A stretch of 64,000 nt of DNA from Actinomycetales bacterium (GCA_016710645.1 JADJVI010000014.1:57545-121544), one strand, 5' to 3'. Shown: positions 50,055 to 59,825, numbered from the stretch's first letter. Program-made: numbers and translations. The notes: generated by a model not told the origin, from the sequence alone.

Positions 50055-51278
50055 ATGTCCCGCACGACCCGCTCCACCGCCACGCCACCAGACCAGGCCG
50101 GTATGCCGTCCGCCCACCTCCCAGCCCACGGGCCGGCGCGCCTCCCAGCCCGCCCCGCAGCCCGCCTCACCGCCGGGGCGGCCGCTCTCGCGCTGACCGT
50201 CGCGGCGCTGGCGGGCTGCACAGCCACGTCGGTCACGAGCAGCTCGTCGAGCACCGCGAACGGCAGCGCCCCCGCGCCGGCGTCGAGCGCGGCAGCCGAC
50301 CCCACGGCATACAGATGCACCTCGAACACCGCCGTCACCCTGCTGACCCACGACTCCTTCGCGCTGAGCGACGAGCTGCTCGCCGCCTTCACCGCGGCGA
50401 CCGGCTGCAAGGTCACCGTCGTCAAGAGCGGCGACGCCGGCGAGCTGACCAACAAGCTGGTCCTCACCAAGAACTCCCCGCTCGGCGATGTCGTCTTCGG
50501 CATCGACAACGCCTTCGCCGGCCGGGCGGTCAAGGCCGGCATCCTCGCGCCCTACCGGCCGGTGCTGCCCAAGGGCGCCGACGCCCACGCCCTGGTCGGC
50601 GCCGGCGGCAACGCGCTCACCCCCATCGACTTCGGCGACGTGTGCGTCAACGTCGACACGGCGTGGTTCACCAGCCACCAGGTGACCCCGCCGGCCACCC
50701 TCGACGACCTGGTCAAACCGGCATACAAGGGCATGTTCGTCACCCCGGGTGCGAGCACGTCGAGCCCCGGATTTGCCTTCCTGCTGGCCACGATCGGCGC
50801 CAAGGGCGACGGGTGGAAGGACTACTGGAAGGCCCTGATGGGCAATGGCGCCAAGATCACCTCAGGCTGGACCGACGCCTATGAGGTCGACTTCACTGCC
50901 GGCGGCAAGGGCTCGCGCCCGATCGTGCTGTCCTACGCCTCGTCGCCGCCGTTCACCATCCCCAAGGGCGGCTCGGCGCCCACGACCGCGGCGCTGCTGG
51001 ACACCTGCTTCCGGCAGATCGAGTATGCCGGTGTGCTCGCGGGTGCCAAGAACCCCGAGGGCGCCAAGGCGCTGGTGTCCTACCTGCTGACCAAGCCGGT
51101 GCAGGAGTCGATCCCGGACGGGATGTACATGTTCCCGGTGTCGAGCGACGCGGCGCTGCCGGCGCTGTGGGCGCAGTGGGCCAAGGTCGCGCCCAAGCCG
51201 TTCACCGTGGCGCCCGAGCAGATCGACGCGAATCGCGACGCCTGGCTGCGCGACTGGACCGACCTGGCCGCCCGCTGA
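50055..51278 (+). CDS. thiB: thiamine ABC transporter substrate-binding lipoprotein
   Basis: A 407-residue periplasmic-type binding protein. After an unusual 40-residue Pro/Arg-rich lead, a hydrophobic segment ends in a lipobox (ALAGC), then a Ser/Ala linker and a ThiB-like domain (VTLLTHDSFALSDELLAAFTAATGCKV, GDVVFGIDNAFAGRA, PIDFGDVCVNVDTAWF, SGWTDAYEVDFTAGGKGSRPIVLSYASSP). ATG 50055 uses AGGAGG under riboswitch control. It delivers thiamine or TPP to ThiP. Confidence 0.9.
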   Translation: MSRTTRSTATPPDQAGMPSAHLPAHGPARLPARPAARLTAGAAALALTVAALAGCTATSVTSSSSSTANGSAPAPASSAAADPTAYRCTSNTAVTLLTHDSFALSDELLAAFTAATGCKVTVVKSGDAGELTNKLVLTKNSPLGDVVFGIDNAFAGRAVKAGILAPYRPVLPKGADAHALVGAGGNALTPIDFGDVCVNVDTAWFTSHQVTPPATLDDLVKPAYKGMFVTPGASTSSPGFAFLLATIGAKGDGWKDYWKALMGNGAKITSGWTDAYEVDFTAGGKGSRPIVLSYASSPPFTIPKGGSAPTTAALLDTCFRQIEYAGVLAGAKNPEGAKALVSYLLTKPVQESIPDGMYMFPVSSDAALPALWAQWAKVAPKPFTVAPEQIDANRDAWLRDWTDLAAR

Positions 51279-51382
51279 CCCGGCATACCCGATCTCTGCT
51301 GAGCTGGAACTGAGCTGGGGCTGAGCTGAGATGACAACGGCGATGCGATGACGATGGCGAATGCGATGACGATGGCGATGCG

Positions 51383-53077
51383 GTGACGACGACGACGGCG
51401 ACGGCGACGCGGCGGCGGGCGACCCGGGGGACCTCCCCCTGGCTGCTGGCCGCGGCTGCCGCGCTGCCCCTGGCCTTTCTCGCAATCTTCTTCGTGCTGC
51501 CCGTGACGGGGATGCTCACCCGCGGATTTGCTGCGGAGGGTGGCGGGGTCGACCTTGGGGGGTTCGCCGACGTCTTCGGGCGGGCGCGCACCGGCCGGGT
51601 GCTGTGGTTCACGCTGTGGACCTCGACAGTGGCCACCCTCGTGACGACTGCGGTCGGGCTGCCGCTGGCCTATGTGCTCTATCGGCTGGCGCTGCCCGGG
51701 CGCCGGGCCCTGCGGGCGGTCGTCGCGATCCCCTTCGTCATGCCGACGGTCGTCGTCGGGGTGATGTTCCGGTCGCTGCTCGCTCCGGGCGGGCCGCTCG
51801 GGTGGCTGGGCCTGGACGGTCATTGGGCCGCGATCCTCGCTGCCTTTGTCTTCTTCAACCTTGCCGTCGTCACTCGCACCGTCGGGGCGACCTGGGAGCA
51901 CCTCGACCGGCGCGCCGAGGATGCCGCGGCGACCTTGGGTGCCTCGCCGTGGACGGTGTGGCGCACGGTGACCTGGCCTGCCCTGGCTCCCACGACCCTC
52001 TCGGCCGCGAGCGTGGTCTTCCTGTTCTGCTCGACCGCGTTCGGGGTGGTCCTCACCCTTGGTGGCTTGCGCTACGGCACGGTCGAGACTGAGATCTACC
52101 TGCTGACCACGACCCTGCTCGACCTGCGCGCGGCGGCGGTCCTGTCGGTGGTGCAGTTCGCCGCGGTGGCCGCGATGCTGGCGGTCACGGCATACCTGCG
52201 AGAACGCGCAGAGGTGACCCAATCGCGTTCTGGCGCAACGATGTCCCCGCAACCCCGGAAGGTGACCCGGTCCGCGGCGGTGCCGCTGGCGGTGGCGGGG
52301 CTCGCGATCGCGTTCTTGCTCGGCCCGATCGTCTCGCTCGTCGTCGGATCGTTGCGTCGCGACGGGGAGTGGACGGTCGCCAACTACGCGGCGCTCGGCA
52401 CGGTCACCCGGAGCAATGCGCTGACGACGACAGTATGGGACGCGCTGGCCATGTCGGCACGCATCGCGCTGGCCGCGGCGCTGCTGGCCGTCGCCCTCGG
52501 TCTGCTTGTCTCGATCGTCGTGTCGAGGCGCCCGGCCTCTCGGCGCGGCCGGGCGACGCTGCGGGTGCTGGACGCGGTCTTCATGTTGCCGCTGGGCATC
52601 TCGGCGGTGACGGTCGGCTTCGGCTTCCTCATCACCCTCGACCGGCCGCCGCTGGACCTGCGCTCGTCGGTGGCCCTCATCCCCATCGCCCAGGCCATGG
52701 TCGCGCTGCCCCTCGTTGTGCGCACTATCGCCCCGGCGCTACGGGCCATTGACGATCGGCAACGCCAGGCCGCGGCCACCCTGGGAGCGAGCCCATGGCA
52801 GGTGCTGCGGGTCGTGGACCTGGCCGTCGTGCGGCGTCCCCTCCTCGCGGCGATCGGCTTCGCGCTCGCGGTGTCGCTGGGGGAGTTCGGCGCGACGAGC
52901 TTCCTCAGCCGACCCGACCGACCTACGCTGCCCGTCGTGATCTACCAGCTGGTCGGGCGCCCCGGCGCGGAGAACTTCGGCATGGCGCTGGCCGCCTCCG
53001 TCGTGCTCAGCGTGCTCACCGGGGTCGTCATGGCGGCTGTGGAACGGCTGCGTGTCGACTCAGTCGGGTCGTTCTGA
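51383..53077 (+). CDS. thiP: thiamine ABC transporter permease
   Basis: A 564-residue fused permease with two BPD-type domains, each ending in an EAA loop (EDAAATLGASPWTVWRTVTWPAL and RQAAATLGASPWQVLRVVDLAVV), as in ThiP and iron permeases. About twelve hydrophobic helices. GTG 51383 has no Shine-Dalgarno site and follows a GATGGCGATGCG-type repeat (51331-51382) in the 104-base gap after thiB. Confidence 0.9.
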   Translation: MTTTTATATRRRATRGTSPWLLAAAAALPLAFLAIFFVLPVTGMLTRGFAAEGGGVDLGGFADVFGRARTGRVLWFTLWTSTVATLVTTAVGLPLAYVLYRLALPGRRALRAVVAIPFVMPTVVVGVMFRSLLAPGGPLGWLGLDGHWAAILAAFVFFNLAVVTRTVGATWEHLDRRAEDAAATLGASPWTVWRTVTWPALAPTTLSAASVVFLFCSTAFGVVLTLGGLRYGTVETEIYLLTTTLLDLRAAAVLSVVQFAAVAAMLAVTAYLRERAEVTQSRSGATMSPQPRKVTRSAAVPLAVAGLAIAFLLGPIVSLVVGSLRRDGEWTVANYAALGTVTRSNALTTTVWDALAMSARIALAAALLAVALGLLVSIVVSRRPASRRGRATLRVLDAVFMLPLGISAVTVGFGFLITLDRPPLDLRSSVALIPIAQAMVALPLVVRTIAPALRAIDDRQRQAAATLGASPWQVLRVVDLAVVRRPLLAAIGFALAVSLGEFGATSFLSRPDRPTLPVVIYQLVGRPGAENFGMALAASVVLSVLTGVVMAAVERLRVDSVGSF

Positions 53078-53078
53078 C

Positions 53079-54158
53079 ATGGCGGGCGCCGCCTCTCAGG
53101 GCGCTCAGTTGCCGGGGTCGTCCGAGCCCCCAGCGGGGCTCGATGTCCGCTCGGTCACGGTGCGCTTCGGCCCGACGACCGCCGTCGACGACGTCTCACT
53201 GGCCCTGCAGCCGGGGCGAGTGCTGGCGGTGCTCGGGCCGTCCGGCTGCGGCAAGTCGACCCTGTTACGCGCGGTGGCCGGGCTCGAAGAACTCGCCGGC
53301 GGCTCGATCCACTTCGCCGGTCAGGACCTCGCGGGGGTGCCGACGCACCGGCGTGGGTTCGCCATGATGTTCCAGGACGGCCAGCTCTTCCAGCACCTCG
53401 ACGTGGCCGGGAACATCGGATACCCCCTGTCGCTCAAAGGAATTCGCGGCTCCGCACGTGACGAGGAAGTCTCGCGGCTGCTCTCCCTGGTCGACCTGCA
53501 GGGGTATGCCGTGCGCCGCCCGGCCACGCTGTCCGGGGGTGAACAACAGCGCGTGGCCCTGGCCCGAGCCCTGGCCGCGAGGCCGCGCTTGCTGCTGCTG
53601 GACGAGCCGCTGTCAGCGCTGGACCGATCCCTGCGTGAACGGTTGGCCGCCGACGTCCGGCACGCCCTCACAACGACCCACACGACGGCCATCCTCGTCA
53701 CCCATGACCACGACGAGGCCTTCGCCATCGCCGACGACCTGGCCGTCATGCGAGCCGGACGTCTCATCCAACACGGCACGGTGCCCGAGGTCTTCCGGCG
53801 GCCCGCGGATGCCCAGACCGCGCAATTCCTCGGCTACCCAACGGTGCTCGACCCGGAAGCGGCGGAGCGGCTCACGGCATACCTCTCCGAGCCGGTGCGC
53901 GGGCAAGCCGTCGCGTTGCGCCGGGAAGCGCTGCGGGCTGCACCCATCGCCGAGCGGGACTATCGTCAAGGTTTGGTGGGTACGGTCGAACGGGTCAGCG
54001 CAGCGCGCGACGGGTGGCACCTGGAGGTCCTGGTTCCGGGGATCGGCAGGCTCCCCGCGATTGCCACCGTCGATGTCGCCACTCGGGTGGGCGATCCGGT
54101 TGCGCTCCAGGTGGAGCGCTCCGATGTCGTGGTTCTAGGGGAAGGAGGGGGAGCGTGA
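53079..54158 (+). CDS. thiQ: thiamine ABC transporter ATP-binding protein
   Basis: A 359-residue ATPase. Walker A is GPSGCGKST, signature LSGGEQQRVALARAL, Walker B LLLLDEPLSALD and the H-loop His in LVTHDHDEA. The C-terminal 100 residues look like a TOBE-type regulatory domain, longer than E. coli ThiQ. ATG 53079 starts directly after the thiP stop; GTG 53052 would overlap it by 26 bases. Confidence 0.9.
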   Translation: MAGAASQGAQLPGSSEPPAGLDVRSVTVRFGPTTAVDDVSLALQPGRVLAVLGPSGCGKSTLLRAVAGLEELAGGSIHFAGQDLAGVPTHRRGFAMMFQDGQLFQHLDVAGNIGYPLSLKGIRGSARDEEVSRLLSLVDLQGYAVRRPATLSGGEQQRVALARALAARPRLLLLDEPLSALDRSLRERLAADVRHALTTTHTTAILVTHDHDEAFAIADDLAVMRAGRLIQHGTVPEVFRRPADAQTAQFLGYPTVLDPEAAERLTAYLSEPVRGQAVALRREALRAAPIAERDYRQGLVGTVERVSAARDGWHLEVLVPGIGRLPAIATVDVATRVGDPVALQVERSDVVVLGEGGGA

Positions 54159-56659
54159 GCGGAAAGGTCGGTGCTGGTGCACTGCCACGTCGGGTCACCG
54201 TTGACGCAGCCACCTGGTGGCCCCGGACGCGCGTCACCCCGGTCTTCGCCGAACTCACTCTCCATATCGAGCCGGGGCAACGGGTGTTGCTCACCGGTCC
54301 CAATGGGTGTGGAAAGACCGTCCTGCTCAATGCCATCCAGGGGACCCTCCCGGATCCCGCGGCCGGTGCCTGGCGCGGCACCATCGCCATCACCGAGCCG
54401 ACCGTTGCACAGCTTTCATCGGCCGACCCGACGAGCGCCGAGCCCGCCTCTGCGGACGACCCGGCCGCGTCGGTCACTCCCGCAGCTAGTCCCCCTGTCA
54501 AGCCGGCCAAGGTCACCAAGAAGGCCCTCAAGGCCGCCTTCGCGGCCGTCGGGTTGCGCGGCCTGGACCCGTCGGTCATCGACGAGCGAGTCTCCGGCGG
54601 ACAGGGGCAACTGGTGCGCATCGCGCGCCAATTGGCCTCTGCCCCATCGCTATTGGTGTTCGATGAGCCGGTATCCATGCTCGACCCGGGAGCCGTCGCC
54701 ACCGCCACCTCGGCGATCGCGGCGGCGACAGCACGCACCGGCGCGACCCTCGTGGTCGCCGCCCATCGGCTCACCCCGTGGCTTTCACACGTCGACCGGA
54801 TCGTCGTCATGGACGCCGCTGGCCGGATCATCGCCGACGGACCGACCGCGGAGGTGCTGCACCGGCATACCCAGGCTCTGCTGGCCGCCGGCATCTGGGT
54901 GCCCGGCCGCACCGACCCCACTCCCGCCCCGATCGGGATTGCCTGGGACGCCCCCGTCGTGCAGCGCCGGGCGGTCATCGCGCGCGCTGAATCGGTGACC
55001 GTGCGGCACAACGACGCTGCCCTGGTGGCCGAGGGCCTGCCGGGCTTGCGCCGCGAGGTCACGGCGATCCGCGACGGCGATCTCGACCTGCTCTCGGGGC
55101 AATGCGTCGCGCTGGTCGGCCCGACCGGGGCGGGTGGCTCGTCGTGGCTGTCCGCGCTCGCCGGCATCGTCGCCGCCGACGACGGCACCATCTCGTGGTC
55201 CGGCGCGGCGATGCATGTCGACAACGCCGAGCGCGGCGGGCGGCCGCCCGAGCAGTTGCCATCGCCGTCGGCAGCGGCGGCGAGTGCGGTCGACGCCGAC
55301 GATCCACAGGCCGGTATGCCGTCCCTCCCCTCGGTCCTGCCCCATCAGCTCACCTCCCGCGACCTGGTCCGAGCCTTGGGTTGGATGCCGCAGGATCCCG
55401 CGACGACCGTGCTCGGGGCGACCGTGCGCGACGACCTGCTGACGACTGCTCTCGCTGCCGGACTCGCACCCGAGATTGCGGCCCGCCGCGCCGACGTGCT
55501 GTTGGACGCCTTGGGGTTGACCCGGCTGGCCACCGCCGACCCGCGCACGCTGTCCAGTGGCGAGCTGCGACGACTGTCGCTCGCCGGTGCCGTCATCCAC
55601 CAGCCGGCCCTGCTCCTAGCCGACCAGCCGACCATCGAGCAGGATCGACATGGCTGGGCGGCCGTCACCGGGATCCTCGAATCCCTGCGGTCGGCGGGCT
55701 CGGCAGTGCTCGTGACGACCCACGACGGCGGATTGACGCCATATGCCGACCGGATCGTCGGAGTGCGACCGCCCCGGATCTCGGCTGGCAAGAGCGCTCA
55801 TGCGCGACCAGATCCCAGCGAAGAGGCGGCCAAGGCCGATCTCGTGGTCGTGGCTCCCCTGACAGACCCGGGCGCTGGGTCAGCGACGACGGCGGCCGCA
55901 TCCGGAGCTGAGGCGCCGAAGACCGCCGCGACCGCGGCTGCCGATCCGGCGGCCGATCACCTGGCGAGTCGACCGGGCTCGGCTCCCGCGCCGGACGCTG
56001 CCTCTCCGGCATCCGCTGCGCCATCGCCCGTCGGCTCCTCCGCCGGCTCGTCTGCGGCTGGCGTCGGGGCCGCGGTGCCGGGTTTGGCTGCGCCTCCCAC
56101 ACCCTCCGCCGCACGGCCGTCGGCCCGCGCCGACCGGTCGACCTCGTTCGGGTCACCCTCCTACCGCGAGGCGATGGGCTTGTGGTGGGTGGCGTTCATC
56201 CTCGTATGCGGTGTGTTCGGCTTCGCGGGGTTCGTGCACTTCTTTGCCGGAGCGGCCTTGCAAGACACCGCGGCGACGGCCCTGTGGTGGGCCGGGCTGG
56301 CCATGGCGCTGCTGCTGGGCGGTCGAGGCTTTCGCGCTTGGTGGGCCGGGCGGACCCAAGGCGCAGCCCGTCAGGACACCTCGGCTACGCCACCCGACGC
56401 CAATCTCACGGGGCCCGCGAATGAGTCGGGACCGGCCGGTCCAGGACACGCTGGTTCGGCTCCCTCTGGGCTGGGCGATGCTGCAGCGCAAGGAGATTCC
56501 ATCCCGGGGCCAGGGGGAGCGACACCTCGCGCGGGCGTGGACGGCATACCGTGGCCTGGCGGCTCCGACCCCGAACGCGCCACCCGCTCCCCGCTGACCC
56601 TCCCTGGGGAGCAGGCTCGACGGCTGCGCGGGGTCGGCGGGCAGGACCGCGACACCTAG
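54155..56659 (+). CDS. tandem ECF/YkoD-like ABC ATPase fused to membrane helices
   Basis: An 834-residue protein with two ATP-binding cassettes in one chain. The first has a normal Walker A (GPNGCGKT), signature VSGGQGQ and Walker B (LLVFDEP). The second is degenerate: GPTGAGGS has Gly328 instead of the Walker Lys, and Walker B reads LLLADQP with Gln491 in place of Glu, although the signature LSSGELRR persists. A Ser/Ala/Pro linker of about 130 residues then leads to two transmembrane helices (LWWVAFILVCGVFGFAGFVHFF and TALWWAGLAMALLLG) and a disordered tail. GTG 54155 overlaps thiQ (GTGA) with a strong GAAGGAGG. The double-cassette layout resembles YkoD of the YkoEDC thiamine transporter, but no membrane T or S partner is present here. 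Confidence 0.72.
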   Translation: MSGKVGAGALPRRVTVDAATWWPRTRVTPVFAELTLHIEPGQRVLLTGPNGCGKTVLLNAIQGTLPDPAAGAWRGTIAITEPTVAQLSSADPTSAEPASADDPAASVTPAASPPVKPAKVTKKALKAAFAAVGLRGLDPSVIDERVSGGQGQLVRIARQLASAPSLLVFDEPVSMLDPGAVATATSAIAAATARTGATLVVAAHRLTPWLSHVDRIVVMDAAGRIIADGPTAEVLHRHTQALLAAGIWVPGRTDPTPAPIGIAWDAPVVQRRAVIARAESVTVRHNDAALVAEGLPGLRREVTAIRDGDLDLLSGQCVALVGPTGAGGSSWLSALAGIVAADDGTISWSGAAMHVDNAERGGRPPEQLPSPSAAAASAVDADDPQAGMPSLPSVLPHQLTSRDLVRALGWMPQDPATTVLGATVRDDLLTTALAAGLAPEIAARRADVLLDALGLTRLATADPRTLSSGELRRLSLAGAVIHQPALLLADQPTIEQDRHGWAAVTGILESLRSAGSAVLVTTHDGGLTPYADRIVGVRPPRISAGKSAHARPDPSEEAAKADLVVVAPLTDPGAGSATTAAASGAEAPKTAATAAADPAADHLASRPGSAPAPDAASPASAAPSPVGSSAGSSAAGVGAAVPGLAAPPTPSAARPSARADRSTSFGSPSYREAMGLWWVAFILVCGVFGFAGFVHFFAGAALQDTAATALWWAGLAMALLLGGRGFRAWWAGRTQGAARQDTSATPPDANLTGPANESGPAGPGHAGSAPSGLGDAAAQGDSIPGPGGATPRAGVDGIPWPGGSDPERATRSPLTLPGEQARRLRGVGGQDRDT

Positions 56660-56709
56660 GTCGAACGAACGACCGACCCCGTCGGCCGGCGTCCGGTTGA
56701 CACCCCCGG

Positions 56710-58470
56710 CTAGGAGAGCCCGACGATCTGGCCGTCGGCGTCGAGGTCGATGCGTTCGGCGGCCGGGTGCCGCGACAGCCCGGGCATGGTGCGCATCTCG
56801 CCGCACACGGCATACACATAGCCGGCGCCCGCAGCCAGGCGTGCCTCCCGCACCGGGAGTCGCCACCCGGTCGGGGCGCCGCGCAGCGCGGGGTCGGACG
56901 AAATCGACAGGTGGGTCTTGGCGATGACGACTGGAAGGCCACCGAAGCCCAGCGATTCATAGCGCCGCAGCGCCCGCTGAGCCTCGGGAAGGTAGTCGAC
57001 GCCGTCGGCGCCATAGACGCTGCGGGCGACCGCCTCGATCTTGGCCGTGAGCGGGTCGGCGAGGTCGTAGCTGAAGCGCACTTCGGTGGGAACGTCGGCC
57101 ATTCGGGTGACCGCCTCGGCCAGCGCGAGGGCCCCCGCGCCGCCGTCGGCGACATGCGTGGAGACAGCACTGGACACGCCGGCCTCGGCGGCGATCCGCG
57201 TGATGACGGCGTGCTCGCTGGCGTGGTCGGTGGGGAAGGCGTTGATCGCGACCACCGGGTGGAGGCCGAAGCCCGCGACGATCTGCAGGTGGCGGCGCAG
57301 GTTGTCGGCGCCGGCGAACACCGCATCGGGGTCTTCGGCGAGCATCTCCTCGGGCAGGGCGGCGCCGGCTTTGATGGTGAACCGTCCAGAGTGCGCCTTC
57401 AGCGCCCGCACGGTGACGACGACGACCGCCACGGCGGGGACCAGACCTGACACCCGGCTCTTGAGGTTGACCAGTCGCTCTAGGCCCATGTCGGCGCCGA
57501 AGCCAGCCTCGGTGATGAGGTAATCGCCTGTGACAGAACCTAATTGGTCAGCAACGACAGACGAGTTGCCGGTGGCGATATTGCCGAACGGCCCGGTGTG
57601 CACCAGCGCTGGCGTGCCCTCCAGGGTCTGCAGCAGGTTGGGTTTGAGGGCGTCCTTGAGGATGACCGCCATGGCGCCCGCGGCCTGGAGGTCTTCCGCG
57701 GTGACCGGCCGCCCGGCATACGTGGCTCCCACGACGATGCGCCCGAGCCGCGCCCGCAGGTCGGCGAGCGAGGTCGCCAGCGACAGGATGACCATGACCT
57801 CGCTGGCGGCGGTGATGTCGAAGCCGCCTTGCCGCGGCACGCCGTCGACTCGCGCGCCGAGCCCGACCACGACATTGCGCAGCGCTCGGTCGTTGACATC
57901 GAGCACCCGGCGCCACGAGATCGAGCGCGGGTCGAGGCCGAGGTCGTTGCCGTGGTGCAGGTGGTTGTCGACCATGGCGGACAACAGGTTGTGCGCCGCG
58001 GTCACCGCGTGGAAGTCGCCGGTGAGGTGCAGATTGAGCGTCTCCATCGGCAACAACTGGCTGTAGCCCGCCCCCGCTGCGCCACCCTTGATCCCGAAGG
58101 TCGGACCCATCGACGGCTGCCGCAGCGCCAGCGTCGCGCGGTGGCCGAGCCGGGCCAGCCCCTGCGCGAGCCCGATCGCCGTCGTGGTCTTGCCCTCGCC
58201 TAAGGGCGTCGGGGTGATCGCCGTGACGACGATGTAGGTCGCCGGCGCAATCCCGGCTGCGCGGCGCTGCTCCTGCAGGGCGGGGATCGCAGCAAGGTCG
58301 ATCTTGGCGACCGCGCGACCGTAGGGCTCCAGGTGCTCCGCGCTGATCCCGGCCCGCCCGGCGATGGCCGGCATGGGCTGTGGCTGTGCGGCGCGGGCGA
58401 TCTCCAGATCCGTGTCGAGACGGGGCGGGAGGTCGGTCGACGGGTCGGCCGGAACGGCGCTCGGGCTCAC
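56710..58470 (-). CDS. fhs: formate-tetrahydrofolate ligase
   Basis: A 586-residue cytoplasmic enzyme making 10-formyl-THF from formate, THF and ATP. The P-loop-like TPLGEGKTTTAIGLAQGLARLG, GIKGGAAGAG, the folate-binding ALRNVVVGLGARVDGVPRQGGFDITAASEVM and EAGFGADMGLE are all present. The length is normal. Start GTG 58470. A CsoR-like partial palindrome lies 11 bases upstream (see findings). Confidence 0.96.
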   Translation of the reverse strand: MSPSAVPADPSTDLPPRLDTDLEIARAAQPQPMPAIAGRAGISAEHLEPYGRAVAKIDLAAIPALQEQRRAAGIAPATYIVVTAITPTPLGEGKTTTAIGLAQGLARLGHRATLALRQPSMGPTFGIKGGAAGAGYSQLLPMETLNLHLTGDFHAVTAAHNLLSAMVDNHLHHGNDLGLDPRSISWRRVLDVNDRALRNVVVGLGARVDGVPRQGGFDITAASEVMVILSLATSLADLRARLGRIVVGATYAGRPVTAEDLQAAGAMAVILKDALKPNLLQTLEGTPALVHTGPFGNIATGNSSVVADQLGSVTGDYLITEAGFGADMGLERLVNLKSRVSGLVPAVAVVVVTVRALKAHSGRFTIKAGAALPEEMLAEDPDAVFAGADNLRRHLQIVAGFGLHPVVAINAFPTDHASEHAVITRIAAEAGVSSAVSTHVADGGAGALALAEAVTRMADVPTEVRFSYDLADPLTAKIEAVARSVYGADGVDYLPEAQRALRRYESLGFGGLPVVIAKTHLSISSDPALRGAPTGWRLPVREARLAAGAGYVYAVCGEMRTMPGLSRHPAAERIDLDADGQIVGLS

Positions 58471-58524
58471 GCTGTCACCCTAACCCCCGGGGGTATGCCG
58501 TCCGGTCACCTTTCGGGTCCGGCG

Positions 58525-59019
58525 TCAGGAGCCGGGAGAAGCCGTCGACGTCGCGAACTGCAGCACCCAGTCCTCGTGTTCGTGACCGTCGATCGCGAGC
58601 CGCCACGAGAACCGACACCCCGCCGGTAACGGAAATGGCGGCACCCGGAAGGCCAGGAGCGCATCGGCCGGCGCGCCAGGCACCAAACCGGGCGGTCGCT
58701 GCACGGTGATCCGCGTCGTCAGCTGCAACGGCGCCGGCAACGCCTCCCCGGCCGGAGGACGCCCGGGACGGCCAGAGGCGTCGGGCGCCGCCCAGTCGGG
58801 AGCCGGCCCGACGCCGACGCGCACCGGGTGACCGTCCTCGTCGACCAGCCGCAGCGAGATCTCCATCGTCTGATCGGTCTGGTCCCAGGGGACGTCGAGC
58901 TTGAGCGCGATGTAGGTCTCCAGCGGCGCCGCGCTGCGGATCGACCAGCCGCCGCCGTTGACATAGAGCTTCCCGCCGGCGACGACGGCGTGATCGGCGA
59001 GCATCATGGCGACGCGCAT
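58525..59019 (-). CDS. DUF6941-like hypothetical protein
   Basis: A 164-residue soluble protein. MMLADHAVVAGGKLYVNGGGWS and IALKLDVPWDQTD suggest an immunoglobulin-like beta fold of the DUF6941 type, recognised from memory and not certain. A Gly/Pro loop of about 25 residues interrupts the middle. ATG 59019. Divergent from the phosphatase gene. Confidence 0.6.
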   Translation of the reverse strand: MRVAMMLADHAVVAGGKLYVNGGGWSIRSAAPLETYIALKLDVPWDQTDQTMEISLRLVDEDGHPVRVGVGPAPDWAAPDASGRPGRPPAGEALPAPLQLTTRITVQRPPGLVPGAPADALLAFRVPPFPLPAGCRFSWRLAIDGHEHEDWVLQFATSTASPGS

Positions 59020-59078
59020 ACCAGCCAGCCTTTCACGCCTTCGCTGTGGCGCCCAATGCGCGCGGTTAGGCTCCACCC

Positions 59079-59669
59079 GTGAGACTCCTGCTCGTCCGGC
59101 ATGGCCGCACCGCCCACAACGTCGACCGGCTCCTCGACACGGCATACCCAGGAGCGCCGTTGGACGAAACCGGGCACGAGCAAGCGCGCGGACTGGCGCA
59201 GCGGCTCGCCGACCACCCGCTCGACGCGATCTATGTCTCCGACCTGATCCGCACCCAGCAAACCGCCGCGCCTCTCGCGCAGCTGCGCGGACTCGCCCCG
59301 CGGATCCGCGGCGGGATCCGTGAGATCCAGGCTGGGGACTACGAAATGTCGCCGGACTGGTCGGGGTACGTCACGACGATCCTCGGGTGGGGACAAGACC
59401 CCCACCTCCGTATGCCGGGCGGCGAGACGCTCGTCGAGGTCCTCGCGCGCTTCGACGAGGTGGTCGCCGAGGCGCATGGCGAGGGTCACGACACCGTCGC
59501 GCTGGTAAGTCACGGCGCGATGTTGCGCACTTGGACGGTCGCGCGGGCGCGCAACCTCACCCCGGAGTTCGTCCGGTCGGCGCCGATCGACAACACCATC
59601 GTCATCGACATCGAGGGCGAGCCAGGGCAAGGCTGGCACGTGCACCGCTGGGGCGATCGCACCCCCTGA
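59079..59669 (+). CDS. histidine phosphatase (phosphoglycerate mutase-like)
   Basis: A 196-residue enzyme of the branch-1 histidine phosphatase superfamily. RHGRT carries the phospho-accepting His near residue 8, SDLIRTQQTA the second Arg, and VSHGAMLRTW the second His. It is likely a broad phosphatase, or acts on a nucleotide, sugar or arabinan precursor. Start GTG 59079. Confidence 0.9.
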   Translation: MRLLLVRHGRTAHNVDRLLDTAYPGAPLDETGHEQARGLAQRLADHPLDAIYVSDLIRTQQTAAPLAQLRGLAPRIRGGIREIQAGDYEMSPDWSGYVTTILGWGQDPHLRMPGGETLVEVLARFDEVVAEAHGEGHDTVALVSHGAMLRTWTVARARNLTPEFVRSAPIDNTIVIDIEGEPGQGWHVHRWGDRTP

Positions 59670-59682
59670 CTCCGGTATGCCG

Positions 59683-59725
<43 letters not shown>

Positions 59726-59732
59726 TATGACC

Positions 59733-59825
59733 ACTTTTGGTGCGGCGGATTGTGCGCCAGGACGCATCATCCGCCACACCAAAAGTTGGGAAGGGTGGGG
59801 TGGTGCGGGGTCCGGGGTGGGTGCC
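59733..59825 (+). repeat. intergenic element: hairpin followed by G-run tract (copy 2)
   Basis: The 18-base arms 59733-59750 and 59769-59786 pair with one mismatch and share the TTTTGGTG-GGCGGATTGTGCGCCAGG core with 13007-13060. Six runs of three or four G follow (59787-59825). Both copies have the same orientation on the + strand. This one is followed by the aminotransferase gene. Confidence 0.8.
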
